Of a DNA stretch of 64,000 bases, positions 41,422 through 50,136 are shown one piece after another. The stretch's first letter is position 1; every line of letters starts with the position of its first letter. The translations under genes were made by a program, and so were the position numbers. This stretch comes from UBA6522 sp965221035 (GTDB taxonomy: Bacteria; Pseudomonadota; Gammaproteobacteria; Steroidobacterales; Rariloculaceae), in contig OZ244860.1 of NCBI GenBank assembly GCA_965221035.1, positions 2,356,001 to 2,420,000 of the forward strand, written 5' to 3'. The notes below the pieces were generated by a model. That model was given only the letters and a program-made list of their open reading frames with translations, was not told where the DNA came from and searched no databases.

Positions 41422-41819
41422 TCACGCTGGTCATCTGCCTTGGATGGATGGTGTCGCTGAGCTTGCCCGCGGTTCAACTGGGCGACGGAGCGCCGCTGAC
41501 GGGCTGGACATTGCTGGTCAATGGCTGGCGGGTCGCTCGGGCCGGTGTCTGGGCCTGGTTCGCAAATCCACTCTTCATCTGCTCCGCCGCCCTGATTCTG
41601 GCACGGCGGGACCGGGCGGCCGGCATCCTGGCCGCGGTCGCGCTGATGCTTGGGTTCTCGAGTCTGGGGGCAGGCGCATTGGCGGCCCGATCAGGGTACG
41701 AGATTCCGGTACTGGCGTTCGGCTCCGGCTTTCATCTTTGGCTGATTTGCCTGAACACCCTGTGCTTGTGGGCTTGGGTGGCGGCATTTCTGACGAAAAT
41801 GCAACGGAATTCCAGTTGA
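41400..41819 (+). CDS. Small integral membrane protein of unknown function
   Basis: A protein of about 139 residues with four hydrophobic segments (roughly residues 7-25, 45-66, 72-92 and 105-130). No family recognised. The ATG at 41400 is used. An in-frame GTG at 41358 would add 14 residues made of the 21-base repeat, giving a basic N-terminus with TRL repeats. It follows the GNAT gene closely. Confidence 0.6.
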   Translation: MTRLVRSVTLVICLGWMVSLSLPAVQLGDGAPLTGWTLLVNGWRVARAGVWAWFANPLFICSAALILARRDRAAGILAAVALMLGFSSLGAGALAARSGYEIPVLAFGSGFHLWLICLNTLCLWAWVAAFLTKMQRNSS

Positions 41820-42055
41820 CCCCCCGTATGATCGCCCTTACAGTGGCACCGACGCGGCGTTCCGCACCCCATGACCGAAGAGCTCGGACGGGGTGGCGGG
41901 GTGTCGTGGTGGTTGTGCGCACGGGCAGCGGGGCATTGACGGCAGGGACATTGCCGTCCGGCGGAGGTTGGCGTGGGTAGATTCTTCAAGCGTTCGGTCT
42001 TGCGCCGTTGGTCGATTCGCTGTTTTCTCGAGTCACGGCGCGAGAGTTGTTGTAA

Positions 42056-42307
42056 ATGAATATCTATGTTGGAAATTTGTCTTACGCCCTTAGCGAGCCG
42101 GAACTGCGGGATGCCTTTGCGAACTTCGGGGACGTCTCCTCCGTAAAGATTCTGACCGATCGGGAAACGGGCCGGTCCAGAGGTTTTGGTTTCGTCGAGA
42201 TGCCCAACCGCGAAGAGGGCGAAGCGGCGGTCGCCAATCTCAATGGCAAGGATGTCGGCGGGCGCCCGCTGCGAGTGAACGAGGCGCGTCCACGCGAACG
42301 CCGCTGA
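42056..42307 (+). CDS. RRM-domain RNA-binding protein
   Basis: An 83-residue single-RRM protein. RNP2 is IYVGNLSY and RNP1 is RGFGFVEM, with GGRPLRVNEARPRERR as the basic C-terminal tail. Small RRM proteins of this kind in proteobacteria and cyanobacteria bind single-stranded RNA and are often cold-responsive. The 236 bases upstream hold no gene that I can see and probably include a long 5' leader. The Shine-Dalgarno is weak. Confidence 0.93.
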   Translation: MNIYVGNLSYALSEPELRDAFANFGDVSSVKILTDRETGRSRGFGFVEMPNREEGEAAVANLNGKDVGGRPLRVNEARPRERR

Positions 42308-42349
42308 GCGGATCGTCGGCCGCTCCCCGGCCGGCGGCAATCACGTTTC

Positions 42350-42422
42350 GCGCCCGTAGCTCAGTGGATAGAGCACTGCCCTCCGGAGGCAGGGGCCGGG
42401 GGTTCGAATCCCTCCGGGCGCG
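42350..42422 (+). tRNA. tRNA-Arg (anticodon CCG)
   Basis: A full cloverleaf can be drawn: acceptor stem 42350-42356 with 42415-42421, D arm from GCTC to GAGC, anticodon stem CTGCC/GGCAG with loop CTCCGGA giving anticodon CCG at 42383-42385, five-base variable loop, and T arm GGGGG-TTCGAAT-CCCTC with one G-U pair. CCA is not encoded after the discriminator G. Confidence 0.96.
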
Positions 42423-42459
42423 CAAGTCCCGCGCACGCTCCTAGCCGGTTCCTTGAAGG

Positions 42460-43347
42460 GTGAGCATTCGCGACGAGGCGGACCTTTCCCGCGCCGTGCT
42501 GCGTGTAATGGAGCGCACCGCGGATCCGCGGCTGCGCGAGATCATGGTGTCGCTGGTCCGGCATCTGCACGGATTCGTTCGCGACACGCGCCTCACCGAA
42601 GAAGAATTCGAGGCGGCCGCGGCGCTGCTCAACGAACTGGGTCAGCAGCAGACGGATACCAACAACGAAGTCGTGCTGATGGCCGGTTCCCTTGGCGTGT
42701 CCGCACTGGTCTGTCTGTTGAACACCGGTGACCGGACCGAAACCAAGCGATCCATGCTGGGGCCGTTCTGGCGGCTGAATTCGCCGCCTACCGAAAACGG
42801 CGGTTCCATCGTGCGCTCGCCCACACCCGGCCCCGCGGTATTCGTGGAGCTGCGCTACGAGGACGCGGGCGGCGCTCCGATCGCCGGCGTGGAGGTGGAC
42901 ATCTGGCACGCTTCCACGGTGGGCTTGTACGAGAGTCAGGACTCCAGCCAGGCGGACATGAACCTCCGCGGCAAGTTCACCACCGATGCCCACGGCCGCA
43001 TCCGTTTCCAATCCATAAAGCCCGCGGGTTATCCGATCCCCACCGACGGGCTGGTGGGCAAGCTGCTGGCGGCCCAGGGCCGTCATCCGTTTCGACCGGC
43101 TCACCTGCACGCCCTGGCCCGCAAGCAAGGGTACAGAACGTTGATTTCGCAGATCTATTCGGCAGACGACCCACGGCTGCACGATGACGTTCAATTCGGG
43201 GTGACGGAATCACTGATCGGCCATTACCGGTGTCACGACGAGCCGCATCCGGACGACCGAACGGTTCAGGCGCCGTGGTATACGCTCCAACACACCCTGA
43301 CGATGGAGCCGGGCGAGTCTCGGCTGCCTCGACCGCCCATCAGGTGA
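42460..43347 (+). CDS. Intradiol ring-cleavage dioxygenase (catechol/hydroxyquinol 1,2-dioxygenase-like)
   Basis: A 295-residue non-haem iron(III) enzyme opening aromatic diols between the hydroxyls. The N-terminal helical dimerisation domain (about 1-95) is followed by the beta-sandwich with IAGVEVDIWHAST. The four iron ligands can be placed: Tyr in VGLYES, Tyr in AGYPIP and two His in RPAHLHALA. The N-terminal domain makes it closer to catechol or hydroxyquinol 1,2-dioxygenases than to protocatechuate 3,4-dioxygenase. No other aromatic-degradation gene is adjacent. GTG start, 38 bases after the tRNA gene. Confidence 0.88.
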   Translation: MSIRDEADLSRAVLRVMERTADPRLREIMVSLVRHLHGFVRDTRLTEEEFEAAAALLNELGQQQTDTNNEVVLMAGSLGVSALVCLLNTGDRTETKRSMLGPFWRLNSPPTENGGSIVRSPTPGPAVFVELRYEDAGGAPIAGVEVDIWHASTVGLYESQDSSQADMNLRGKFTTDAHGRIRFQSIKPAGYPIPTDGLVGKLLAAQGRHPFRPAHLHALARKQGYRTLISQIYSADDPRLHDDVQFGVTESLIGHYRCHDEPHPDDRTVQAPWYTLQHTLTMEPGESRLPRPPIR

Positions 43348-43369
43348 CCCGGAGCGGCTGCGAAGGCGG

Positions 43370-44299
43370 TCAGCCGTCGCCGCCGGGCAGCACGAGATCG
43401 TCTCCGAGGAGACCTTCGGCGGCGTAGCGGTTCAGCAGACGGTCGTCGTGGGACGGCACCAGCACCACTCCCTGGTCCGCCCAGTTTTTCAGCCGGATCA
43501 GCTGCGACATCAGCGCTTCCGGATCCTCTCCGATCCGCTCAATCGTCTCGGCGGGACGCAGTTTCAGTTCGGTCACGTTTTCCAGCAGCCAGCCCACATC
43601 GCCGATGAAGACGAATTCGGTTCCCTCGGCCACGAGGACATAAACCATCTGGTGTCCAGGCGTATGTCCGGGCGCCTTGATCAGCACCACGCCGGGCGCC
43701 ACCGCGTGGTAAAGCTGGTAATCCACCACGCGGTAGTCGCTTGCCTGCCGCTCGGTGATCCGGATTTCCGGCAGTTGGGGCGATGTGGTAAGCGTGCGGA
43801 CCTGCGCCTCCGTGAGTATGGCCTTGGCGGCGATCGAGGCGCGGTCCGGACTGCGCAGGATGCCGGCCACGTGGTCGCCATGTTCGTGGGTGACCACGAC
43901 GAGGTTTGCGGCGGACAAAGCGGCCTGAATCCTGTCGTTCCGGTCCTGCCAGTATGGTTCGTCGCGGCCGAATCCGTAGAAGCGGTGGACCTCCTCGTCC
44001 ATGCCGGCGTCGATCATCAGACTGCCGTCGGGGTAGAGGACCTGAAACGCGGTCCGGGCCGAGACGAACGGTTCCTCCGTGCCGCCTTCGATGACCGCGG
44101 CGTAGGTGCGGTGGCTTTCGGCAAACTTGATGAAGTTGATGGACTCGGGCAGTGCTCCGGGCACGTCGTCCGCCGCCTGGCGAATGCGCTGCAAAAGATC
44201 ATCCGGAGTACTTGTGATCTGACCCGTGGCGGGCGATACAAGGCAAACCGCCAGAGCGGCCGCACACAGCTTCTTCATCGCTCCGGTCCCGGTCGTCAT
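43370..44299 (-). CDS. Secreted metallo-beta-lactamase-fold hydrolase
   Basis: A 309-residue protein with a signal peptide (about residues 8-26) and an MBL fold. The zinc motif is VVTHEHGDHVAGI, followed by APGHTPGHQMVYV and FIGDVGWL for the remaining ligands. The C-terminal SHDDRLL supplies another His. It should be periplasmic. Substrate unknown; lactonase- and quorum-quenching-type enzymes share these motifs. Convergent with the dioxygenase gene. Confidence 0.85.
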   Translation of the reverse strand: MTTGTGAMKKLCAAALAVCLVSPATGQITSTPDDLLQRIRQAADDVPGALPESINFIKFAESHRTYAAVIEGGTEEPFVSARTAFQVLYPDGSLMIDAGMDEEVHRFYGFGRDEPYWQDRNDRIQAALSAANLVVVTHEHGDHVAGILRSPDRASIAAKAILTEAQVRTLTTSPQLPEIRITERQASDYRVVDYQLYHAVAPGVVLIKAPGHTPGHQMVYVLVAEGTEFVFIGDVGWLLENVTELKLRPAETIERIGEDPEALMSQLIRLKNWADQGVVLVPSHDDRLLNRYAAEGLLGDDLVLPGGDG

Positions 44300-44331
44300 C
44301 CTGACCCGTGTGCGACTTTGCGCCGCGTCGG

Positions 44332-44841
44332 CTATGGCTGCGCTTCTGAAATCATGAAGTCCAGCGCCTGGAAAATTTCCTCGTCGCTGAGATCCGGCCG
44401 TCCGCCCTTGGGCGGCATGACGCCCACCTCGCCCTGGTAGCCGTTGATCACCCGCTCCCTGAGCACTTCGGGCCCCTGGGCGATGCGGGGCGCCCAGGCT
44501 TGTACGTCGCCGTGCACGGGCGCACCGCCGACACCGGGCGCGGCATGGCAGAGGTAGCAGTTCTCGTTGTAGACCTGCGGGCCCGACATCGGCGCGCTGA
44601 CGCTGTCAACGACCGTGTGCACGACGGGTCGTATGCCGACGTCGGGGTCGCCGATCAGCGCCACGCGGCCGATCGGGCGAAGCCGTTCATCGGTGGCGCT
44701 CATGAATGCGGGATCGTTGAACCGATCAGCTCCGCTGGCCGCCGCGAAAGCCTTCGTGAAGGCGACGCCGGCCAACACGCCCACGAAAACGCCCAGGATC
44801 AGCATGAAGCCGTCGTAGTAACGCTGGTTTCTGGTCGACAA
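44332..44841 (-). CDS. Membrane-anchored c-type cytochrome (c5-like)
   Basis: A mono-haem cytochrome of about 169 residues. An N-terminal membrane helix (FMLILGVFVGVLAGVAF) is followed by a periplasmic domain with the haem motif CYLCH and a distal methionine in GVMPPKGGRPDLSDEE, as in cytochrome c5. It is likely an electron carrier of respiration. The TTG at 44841 is preceded by GGGAG and gives the short positively charged N-terminus common to relatives; an ATG at 44880 or one at 44805 is possible. Confidence 0.87.
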   Translation of the reverse strand: MSTRNQRYYDGFMLILGVFVGVLAGVAFTKAFAAASGADRFNDPAFMSATDERLRPIGRVALIGDPDVGIRPVVHTVVDSVSAPMSGPQVYNENCYLCHAAPGVGGAPVHGDVQAWAPRIAQGPEVLRERVINGYQGEVGVMPPKGGRPDLSDEEIFQALDFMISEAQP

Positions 44842-44893
44842 AAAGGGGCTCCCATTCCGCGGGCCGCAGAGTATAGCCATTCTCGCCGATGCA

Positions 44894-46393
44894 TCAAAGC
44901 AGCCGGTCCAGGCACCTCAGGTGGACCGCTTCGGCTACATGCTGCGGTGTCAGAACTTCGACGCCCTCCAGGTCCGCCAGGGTTCGCGCGACCTTGAGAA
45001 TCCGGGTGATGGTCCGGTTGCTGAGCCGCCAGCGGTTGACGGCCTTGGCGAGTATCCGGCGCGCATCCGGGGCGAGCGCCGCGGTGCGCCACAACTGACG
45101 ATTCGTGAGTCTCGCGTTCAGTGCGCCGCCGCGCCGCAGTTGGCGTTGCCGCGCGGCGGACGCCTGCCGCGCCAGGGTATCGCTCTCGCCGGTGCCGAGC
45201 GGCTCGACGAACTCGTCGAAAGCAATTCGGGGAATTTCCATTTGTATGTCGAATCGGTCCACCAACGGCCCCGACAGCCTTGATCGGTAGCTCTCAAGAC
45301 GGGATGAAGAGCACCGGCACCGATCGGAGCCGTCGCCGAGATAGCCGCAGGGACAGGGGTTCATGGCGGCCACCAGCTGGAACTCGCAGGGATACTGGAC
45401 GCGGTGGTTGCTTCGGGCGATGGTGACGGTGCCGTTCTCCAGCGGTTCGCGCATCGCTTCCAGCGCGCGGCGCGGAAATTCCGGCAATTCATCCAGGAAC
45501 AAGACGCCGAGATGGGCGAGGGACACCTCGCCCGGCCTCGGGCGGGAGCCGCCGCCCACCAGCGCGGCGGCGGAGGAGGTGTGGTGCGGATTGCGGAACG
45601 GGCGCTCCGCCCTGAGGGCAGGCTCCAGCGAGGCTCCCGCGACGGAGGCGATGCTCGCCACGCACAGCATGTCGTCCCCGGACAGGCGGGGCAGCAGGGT
45701 GATGAGCCGCTGGGCGAGCATGCTCTTGCCGCTGCCGGGCGGGCCCAGCATGAGCATGTGATGTCCACCTGCCGCGGCGACCAGCAACGCGCGTTTGCCT
45801 TCGCGGTGACCGCGTACATCGGAAAGGTCCGCGGCGAAGGGCTGCGCGGCGCCCGCAGAAGACCGTTTCAATCCTTCAAGAGGTGTCCCGCCGTTGAGAT
45901 GTCCCACCACCTCCATGAGGTGGGAGGCGGTATATACGCGGGCACCGGCCACCAGCGCGGCTTCGGCCGCATTGCCCGCCGGAAGGATCATCGCCCGACC
46001 GGCATCCCTGGCCGCCAGTACGGCCGGGAGCGCGCCCAGCACGGGGCGCAGGGCGCCGCTCAACGCCAGCTCGCCGATGAACTCGAACTCGTCCACGGGC
46101 CACCGCCAGTGGTTCTGCACCTGCAGGACGCCCAGCGCGATGGGCAGATCGAATCGGCCGCCCTCCTTCGGGATGTCGGCGGGTCCCAGGTGAACGGTGA
46201 CCCGGCTGGGATTGACGGGATGACCGCAGGTCTGAAGCGCCGCGCGCACCCTGTCCCGGCTTTCCCTGACGGCCGCCGCCGGGAGTCCCGCGATGGTGAA
46301 GCTGGGCAAGCCCCCTGCCACGTGCACTTCGACCAGGGTCTGATAGGCTTCCATGCCCATCTGCCCGCGGCTGTACAAGTGGGCGAGACCCAC
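44894..46393 (-). CDS. comM: YifB/ComM-family AAA+ ATPase (Mg chelatase-like)
   Basis: A 499-residue hexameric helicase that promotes branch migration during natural transformation in species where it has been tested. The N-terminal Lon-like domain begins LAHLYSRGQMGMEAYQTLVEVHVAGGLPSFTIAGLP. Walker A is MLGPPGSGKSMLAQR, Walker B is GVLFLDELPEF, and NPCPCGYLGDGSDRCRCS is the zinc-like cysteine cluster of the family. The C-terminal Mg-chelatase helical domain includes LSNRTITRILKVARTLADLEG. It lies beside ubiK, the usual neighbour. Confidence 0.95.
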   Translation of the reverse strand: MGLAHLYSRGQMGMEAYQTLVEVHVAGGLPSFTIAGLPAAAVRESRDRVRAALQTCGHPVNPSRVTVHLGPADIPKEGGRFDLPIALGVLQVQNHWRWPVDEFEFIGELALSGALRPVLGALPAVLAARDAGRAMILPAGNAAEAALVAGARVYTASHLMEVVGHLNGGTPLEGLKRSSAGAAQPFAADLSDVRGHREGKRALLVAAAGGHHMLMLGPPGSGKSMLAQRLITLLPRLSGDDMLCVASIASVAGASLEPALRAERPFRNPHHTSSAAALVGGGSRPRPGEVSLAHLGVLFLDELPEFPRRALEAMREPLENGTVTIARSNHRVQYPCEFQLVAAMNPCPCGYLGDGSDRCRCSSSRLESYRSRLSGPLVDRFDIQMEIPRIAFDEFVEPLGTGESDTLARQASAARQRQLRRGGALNARLTNRQLWRTAALAPDARRILAKAVNRWRLSNRTITRILKVARTLADLEGVEVLTPQHVAEAVHLRCLDRLL

Positions 46394-46420
46394 GGTCAGC
46401 GGGCCGCAACGGCCCCCGCG

Positions 46421-46678
46421 TCATTCGGTCGCGCTGTTCTCCGATGCGGCCAGCCGGGCTTCGAGAGCCTCGAGTTTCTCGCGGGTCCTGGCAAGCACGG
46501 CCACTTGAACGTCGAATTCTTCACGGGTAACCAGGTCCATTCGAGCCAATGCCGACTGCAGCAGCGACTTGAAATTACGTTCCACGTCCTCACCCATGGA
46601 CTTGATATTTTCCGGCACCGAATCAGCGAGTTTTCGGGCCAGCTCGTCCAGGTTCGGACCATTGAATCTGTCAGTCAT
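46421..46678 (-). CDS. ubiK: Ubiquinone biosynthesis accessory factor UbiK (YqiC)
   Basis: An 85-residue BMFP-domain protein. The segment SVPENIKSMGEDVERNFKSLLQSALARMDLVTREEFDVQ is the family core, and the C-terminal third is a coiled coil that trimerises. UbiK binds UbiJ and helps the soluble ubiquinone-synthesis complex. Divergent from hemX; downstream is comM. Confidence 0.93.
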   Translation of the reverse strand: MTDRFNGPNLDELARKLADSVPENIKSMGEDVERNFKSLLQSALARMDLVTREEFDVQVAVLARTREKLEALEARLAASENSATE

Positions 46679-46771
46679 CGTCTTCCCATATGGTTGTCGA
46701 ATCGGCGCACCGCCACCAGCGGCATTTCTCGCCAATCCTCTTGGAAATGCCCCTATGATACTCTCGCTTCC

Positions 46772-47866
46772 ATGGCCCGGTTGAACAACGAAGTCGAGAC
46801 GTCGGCCCCCGAGCCGGCGACGGAAACACAGCAGCCACCGACCAATCCCCGACCGCGCGGCAGAAAGGTGCGCTGGATTGCGATTCCGCTGGTTTTCTTC
46901 GGGCTGCTGGTCGCCGGCGGGGGTGGATTTTTGTGGTGGCAGCAGGGGCGGCAACTGGAGTCGCTGGATGCGGCGGACAGCGCCGTCGCGCAGTCGGTGG
47001 ACGAGAATCGCGCCGCCATTCAGTCCCTGGAAGAGCGCATGGACACTCTGCAGCGCGCGGGCGCGGCCCAGCTGGAAGCTTCCGGCCGGCTTGGCGCCAG
47101 TGTCGAAGAGCTGTCGACCCGGTATGGGGCGCTTGAGGCTCGTATCGACGATTTCCAGGGCGTGTCCGGCGACGCCCGTCGTCGCTGGCTCCTCGCCGAG
47201 GCGGAACACTATCTGAGCCTGGGCAACGCGGAACTCTCGCTCGGCGGGCATTGGGAGAACGCAATCGTCGCGCTTGAGCTGGCCGATGGCGCTCTTGCGC
47301 AACTGGCCGACCCGGCATTTGCGGAAGCCCGAAGGGAGATTTCCGCGGACTTGCTGACCCTGCGAAGCGCCGAACTGGTGGATGTGGAAGGCTTGAGCCA
47401 TACGCTCGGCCGCCTGGCCGGACGGGTCGACGAGTTGCCCATGGGTCCGGCGGCGCTCGACAACCTGATCGCCGAACCACAGGGCCTGGAGAACGTGGAA
47501 TCCGGCTGGAGCCGGGTCTGGCTCAGTATCAGGGGTGCGATTTCCGGAATGATCCGCGTGGAGCGCAGCGATGTGTCGGAATCGCCGGCGCTGACGGCGC
47601 GCGAGCAATCCCTGGTTCGAAGGCAACTGGCGCTGGAACTGGAGTCGGCGCGGCTCGCGTTGCTCAGAAATCAGCCCCAGGTCTTCAGCTCCGGGCTGGA
47701 AACGGCCGGAAACTTGCTGACCAGTCACTTCGATGGGTCCGAACCATCCGTGCGCAGCGCCGTCACACTCCTTGAGGACATGATGCAACTGGACATTGCT
47801 CCCGAGCGACCCGACATCGGCAGTTCGCTGAGCCTGTTGCGCGAATTGGCAGCCCGGGACGGCTGA
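46772..47866 (+). CDS. hemX: HemX-family membrane protein
   Basis: A 364-residue protein with a proline-rich cytoplasmic N-terminus, one membrane helix (about 37-56) and a large periplasmic coiled and helical domain (DENRAAIQSLEERMDTLQ; WLLAEAEHYLSLGNAELSLGG). It is of the HemX type often annotated as uroporphyrinogen-III methyltransferase-like but lacks methyltransferase motifs. Overlaps hemY as TGATG. The hemC-hemD genes usually upstream are not here. Its function is poorly defined. Confidence 0.9.
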   Translation: MARLNNEVETSAPEPATETQQPPTNPRPRGRKVRWIAIPLVFFGLLVAGGGGFLWWQQGRQLESLDAADSAVAQSVDENRAAIQSLEERMDTLQRAGAAQLEASGRLGASVEELSTRYGALEARIDDFQGVSGDARRRWLLAEAEHYLSLGNAELSLGGHWENAIVALELADGALAQLADPAFAEARREISADLLTLRSAELVDVEGLSHTLGRLAGRVDELPMGPAALDNLIAEPQGLENVESGWSRVWLSIRGAISGMIRVERSDVSESPALTAREQSLVRRQLALELESARLALLRNQPQVFSSGLETAGNLLTSHFDGSEPSVRSAVTLLEDMMQLDIAPERPDIGSSLSLLRELAARDG

Positions 47867-49092
47867 TGCGCGCCGGGCTCTGGGGCATGACCGCCGTATT
47901 CCTCGGCGCGTTTGCCGCACACTTCCTGCTCCGGGACCGGGGCTACGTAATGGTCAACTATCTCGGCTACGTCATCGAGATGTCGGTGCCCGTGCTGGTG
48001 TTGGTGCTGGCCGGCGCGTACTTCGCCATTCGCCTGTTGCTGGCGTTGTGGCGGGCGCCGCGCCGGCTGGGCGAAGTCGTGGCCGAGCGGCGCCTGAAGC
48101 GCGCCGGAAGAAAATTGACGCAGGGGCTGATTCACATGGCCGAGGGTGACTGGTCCAGGGGCGAACGGCTCCTGGCGCGCAGTGTAAGTGGAACCGACTC
48201 GCCGCTCATCCACTATCTCATGGCGGCGCGGGCGGCGCAGTTGCAGGGTTCCGATGAGCGTCGCGACGAGTGGTTGAAGCTTGCCTACGAAGAAATGCCG
48301 GAAGCCGAGACGGCCGTCCTGCTCACCCAGGCGGAACTGCAGCTGGAGCATTCCGACCACGAGCGCGCGCTGGCGACACTGCGCCGCATTCAGGAAGCCC
48401 ACCCCGACCACCCGGTGGCGCTGGCCTTGCTGGCGAGGATCTATCATGCATTGAAGGATTGGGAACGGCTGCTGGCGTTGAGCCCGCGGCTGGCCGACGC
48501 GCGAATGGATTCCGATGAAATGGAGCGCTTCATCGCGTCAGCGCTTGAAGCCTGCACCTCGGGGAAGGACGTCACTCGCGTCGACATCGACCGCCTCTGG
48601 GAACGCCTGCCGGCGGCGTTGCGCAAGGCCCCGCGGCTGATTGCCCAGCATGGTATCGCGCTCGATGCGCTCGGGCAGGGCGACGAGGCGGAGAAGAACA
48701 TCCGCAAGGCCCTGAGGCGCGACTGGGACGAAAATCTCGTGCTGGCCTACGGTCGAGTTCGCGGTGCCGGGGCGGAAAAACAACTCCTGCAGGCCGAGGC
48801 GTGGCTCAAGGACCGCCCCGAAGACAGCGCGCTGCTATTGACGGCGGCGCGCTTGTGCATGGTGCTGGAGCTGTGGGGCAAGGCCCGCAGTTACCTCGAA
48901 ACCAGCCTTGCGATCACGCCGCGGACCGAGTCGTACGCCCTCTACGGGCAATTGTTGGATCGATTTGGGGAAGCCGACAACGCGGCGCTGGCGTTCCGCT
49001 CGGGGTTGAGTCTGGCGGTGGGGGGTGGGGACGACTTGCCGGCGCTGGGTTCTCCGGATGCTGTTACAAAGCCCGAACAAGCAACTCGTTGA
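47866..49092 (+). CDS. hemY: HemY-family TPR membrane protein
   Basis: A 408-residue inner-membrane protein with two N-terminal helices (residues about 5-22 and 38-62), the family segment RRLGEVVAERRLKRAGRKLTQGLIHMAEGDW, and tetratricopeptide repeats over most of the rest. In gammaproteobacteria HemY is linked to haem synthesis and envelope control but is not the Gram-positive oxidase of the same name. Translationally coupled to hemX. Confidence 0.92.
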   Translation: MRAGLWGMTAVFLGAFAAHFLLRDRGYVMVNYLGYVIEMSVPVLVLVLAGAYFAIRLLLALWRAPRRLGEVVAERRLKRAGRKLTQGLIHMAEGDWSRGERLLARSVSGTDSPLIHYLMAARAAQLQGSDERRDEWLKLAYEEMPEAETAVLLTQAELQLEHSDHERALATLRRIQEAHPDHPVALALLARIYHALKDWERLLALSPRLADARMDSDEMERFIASALEACTSGKDVTRVDIDRLWERLPAALRKAPRLIAQHGIALDALGQGDEAEKNIRKALRRDWDENLVLAYGRVRGAGAEKQLLQAEAWLKDRPEDSALLLTAARLCMVLELWGKARSYLETSLAITPRTESYALYGQLLDRFGEADNAALAFRSGLSLAVGGGDDLPALGSPDAVTKPEQATR

Positions 49093-49376
49093 TCAGCCCA
49101 AGGCTTCGATCAGGCTGTTTTCAATTCGTCTTGCCAGTGAGTCGAAGTCTTCGGGGCACTTTTGACGGATCACGCTGATTCGGCGCGCCGCTTCTTCTCC
49201 CAAAGTCTTGCGTCCTCCGCCTGGTCGGTGGTGGGAGAGGCCCCTCCGAGCCGCGGGTCCTGGCACACAATGATCCGGGCTGTCGGCCTTCCAAGTTGAT
49301 CAAACAACCATTGGAAGATTGGCTTCAGGATGTACTGGTTCTTTCGAAAATCTTCCGGGATGATGAGCACCCTCAC
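49093..49376 (-). pseudogene. Remnant of a TOPRIM-like partner protein (internal deletion)
   Basis: The 5' part, from GTG at 49376, reads MRVLIIPEDFRKNQYILKP-IFQWLFDQLG and on to CQDPRLGG. The 3' part, in another frame, reads GGGRKTLGEEAARRISVIRQ-KCPEDFDSLARRIENSLIEALG and stops at 49093. As I recall them, intact relatives carry both blocks with about a hundred or more residues between. Here they are nearly abutted near 49220-49240, so an internal deletion has removed the centre and shifted the frame. Read straight through, the first frame stops at 49170 after 68 residues. It overlaps the end of the preceding ATPase remnant. Confidence 0.75.
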
Positions 49377-50136
49377 TAGACACCACCATCCTCATCATCG
49401 TTCGCCAGAAAGACGGCATCCTCAATCCAGCCGGAAGTATGGAGCGTGCCCAGGCCTTGCGAACGCCGAAGCTCGCAGGCGTTGGGCAGCTCGGATAAGG
49501 GGCGGATGACTGCATCGTCCGTGTCGGGGCGCCGGCAGACAACGGAAGTGCTTTCAAACGCCTTGTCGCTCAACATGGACAAAAGCTCTGGCGAATGCGT
49601 TGTCGTGACGACTTGAATGTCGCCTTCAGCTGTTCGGCTTTCAATCAGGTCCAGCAGGAGGCGGAGGCGTGATGGGTGAATCCCATTGTCGATTTTCTCG
49701 AAAACATACAGTTGCGCGGGATTGTTTCCCAGCAACGCCGCCAGCATGGCAAGAAATCTCAATGTGCCGTCGGACGCAGCGTAGGCTGAAATCGTTCGGC
49801 CATTCTTCTCCCGAAAGGCGAGACGGACCCGACCGGTAGTTGGGTCCACCGGAAACTCGAAGTCCGCCACGTCCATCGGAGTCAGCTCCTGGGTCCATTC
49901 CAGCAAGGTTCCGCGCCGGTTGTCGTCCTCGCAGATTTCCGCAACACGGTGGCAAGATTTTCGCCTCGGTCGCCTAGCATGGTTTGTCCGGGAAATGCTC
50001 CTCGCCGCATACGGTCGGGCCAGAGATCAAGAAAGCGCATGCTTGCCAGTGCGTCCAATGCTTACTGGGATAATTCCTTCCGTAGCATCTCGTCCGCGAA
50101 ATTCTTGAAGTTCGTGAGCCTGAGAGACGTAATCAT
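49376..50136 (-). pseudogene. Remnant of a second AAA ATPase (deletion of P-loop region plus frameshift)
   Basis: The ATG at 50136 begins MITSLRLTNFKNFADE, a typical start of an AAA_15/AAA_21 (OLD/RecF-like) ATPase, but a stop follows at residue 25. Downstream pieces in later frames read LASMRFLDLWPDRMRR and GDRGENLATVL, then after a one-base shift AEICEDDNRRGTLLEWTQEL and on to GTLRFLAMLAALLG, VFEKIDNGIHP and VVTTTHSPELL. The Walker A and about 200 central residues are missing, so the protein cannot be functional. The start overlaps the stop of the intact TOPRIM-like gene as ATGA. Confidence 0.8.

Noticed and set aside
42350..43347. tRNA-Arg as an integration site with the dioxygenase region as an island
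   Set aside because: I found no integrase gene and no repeat of the tRNA 3' end downstream; the following genes have normal composition.
45404..46771. Long plus-strand frame antisense to comM that runs into hemX
   Set aside because: It is a GC-rich shadow of comM and ubiK; the real hemX begins at 46772 with a typical membrane-anchor N-terminus.
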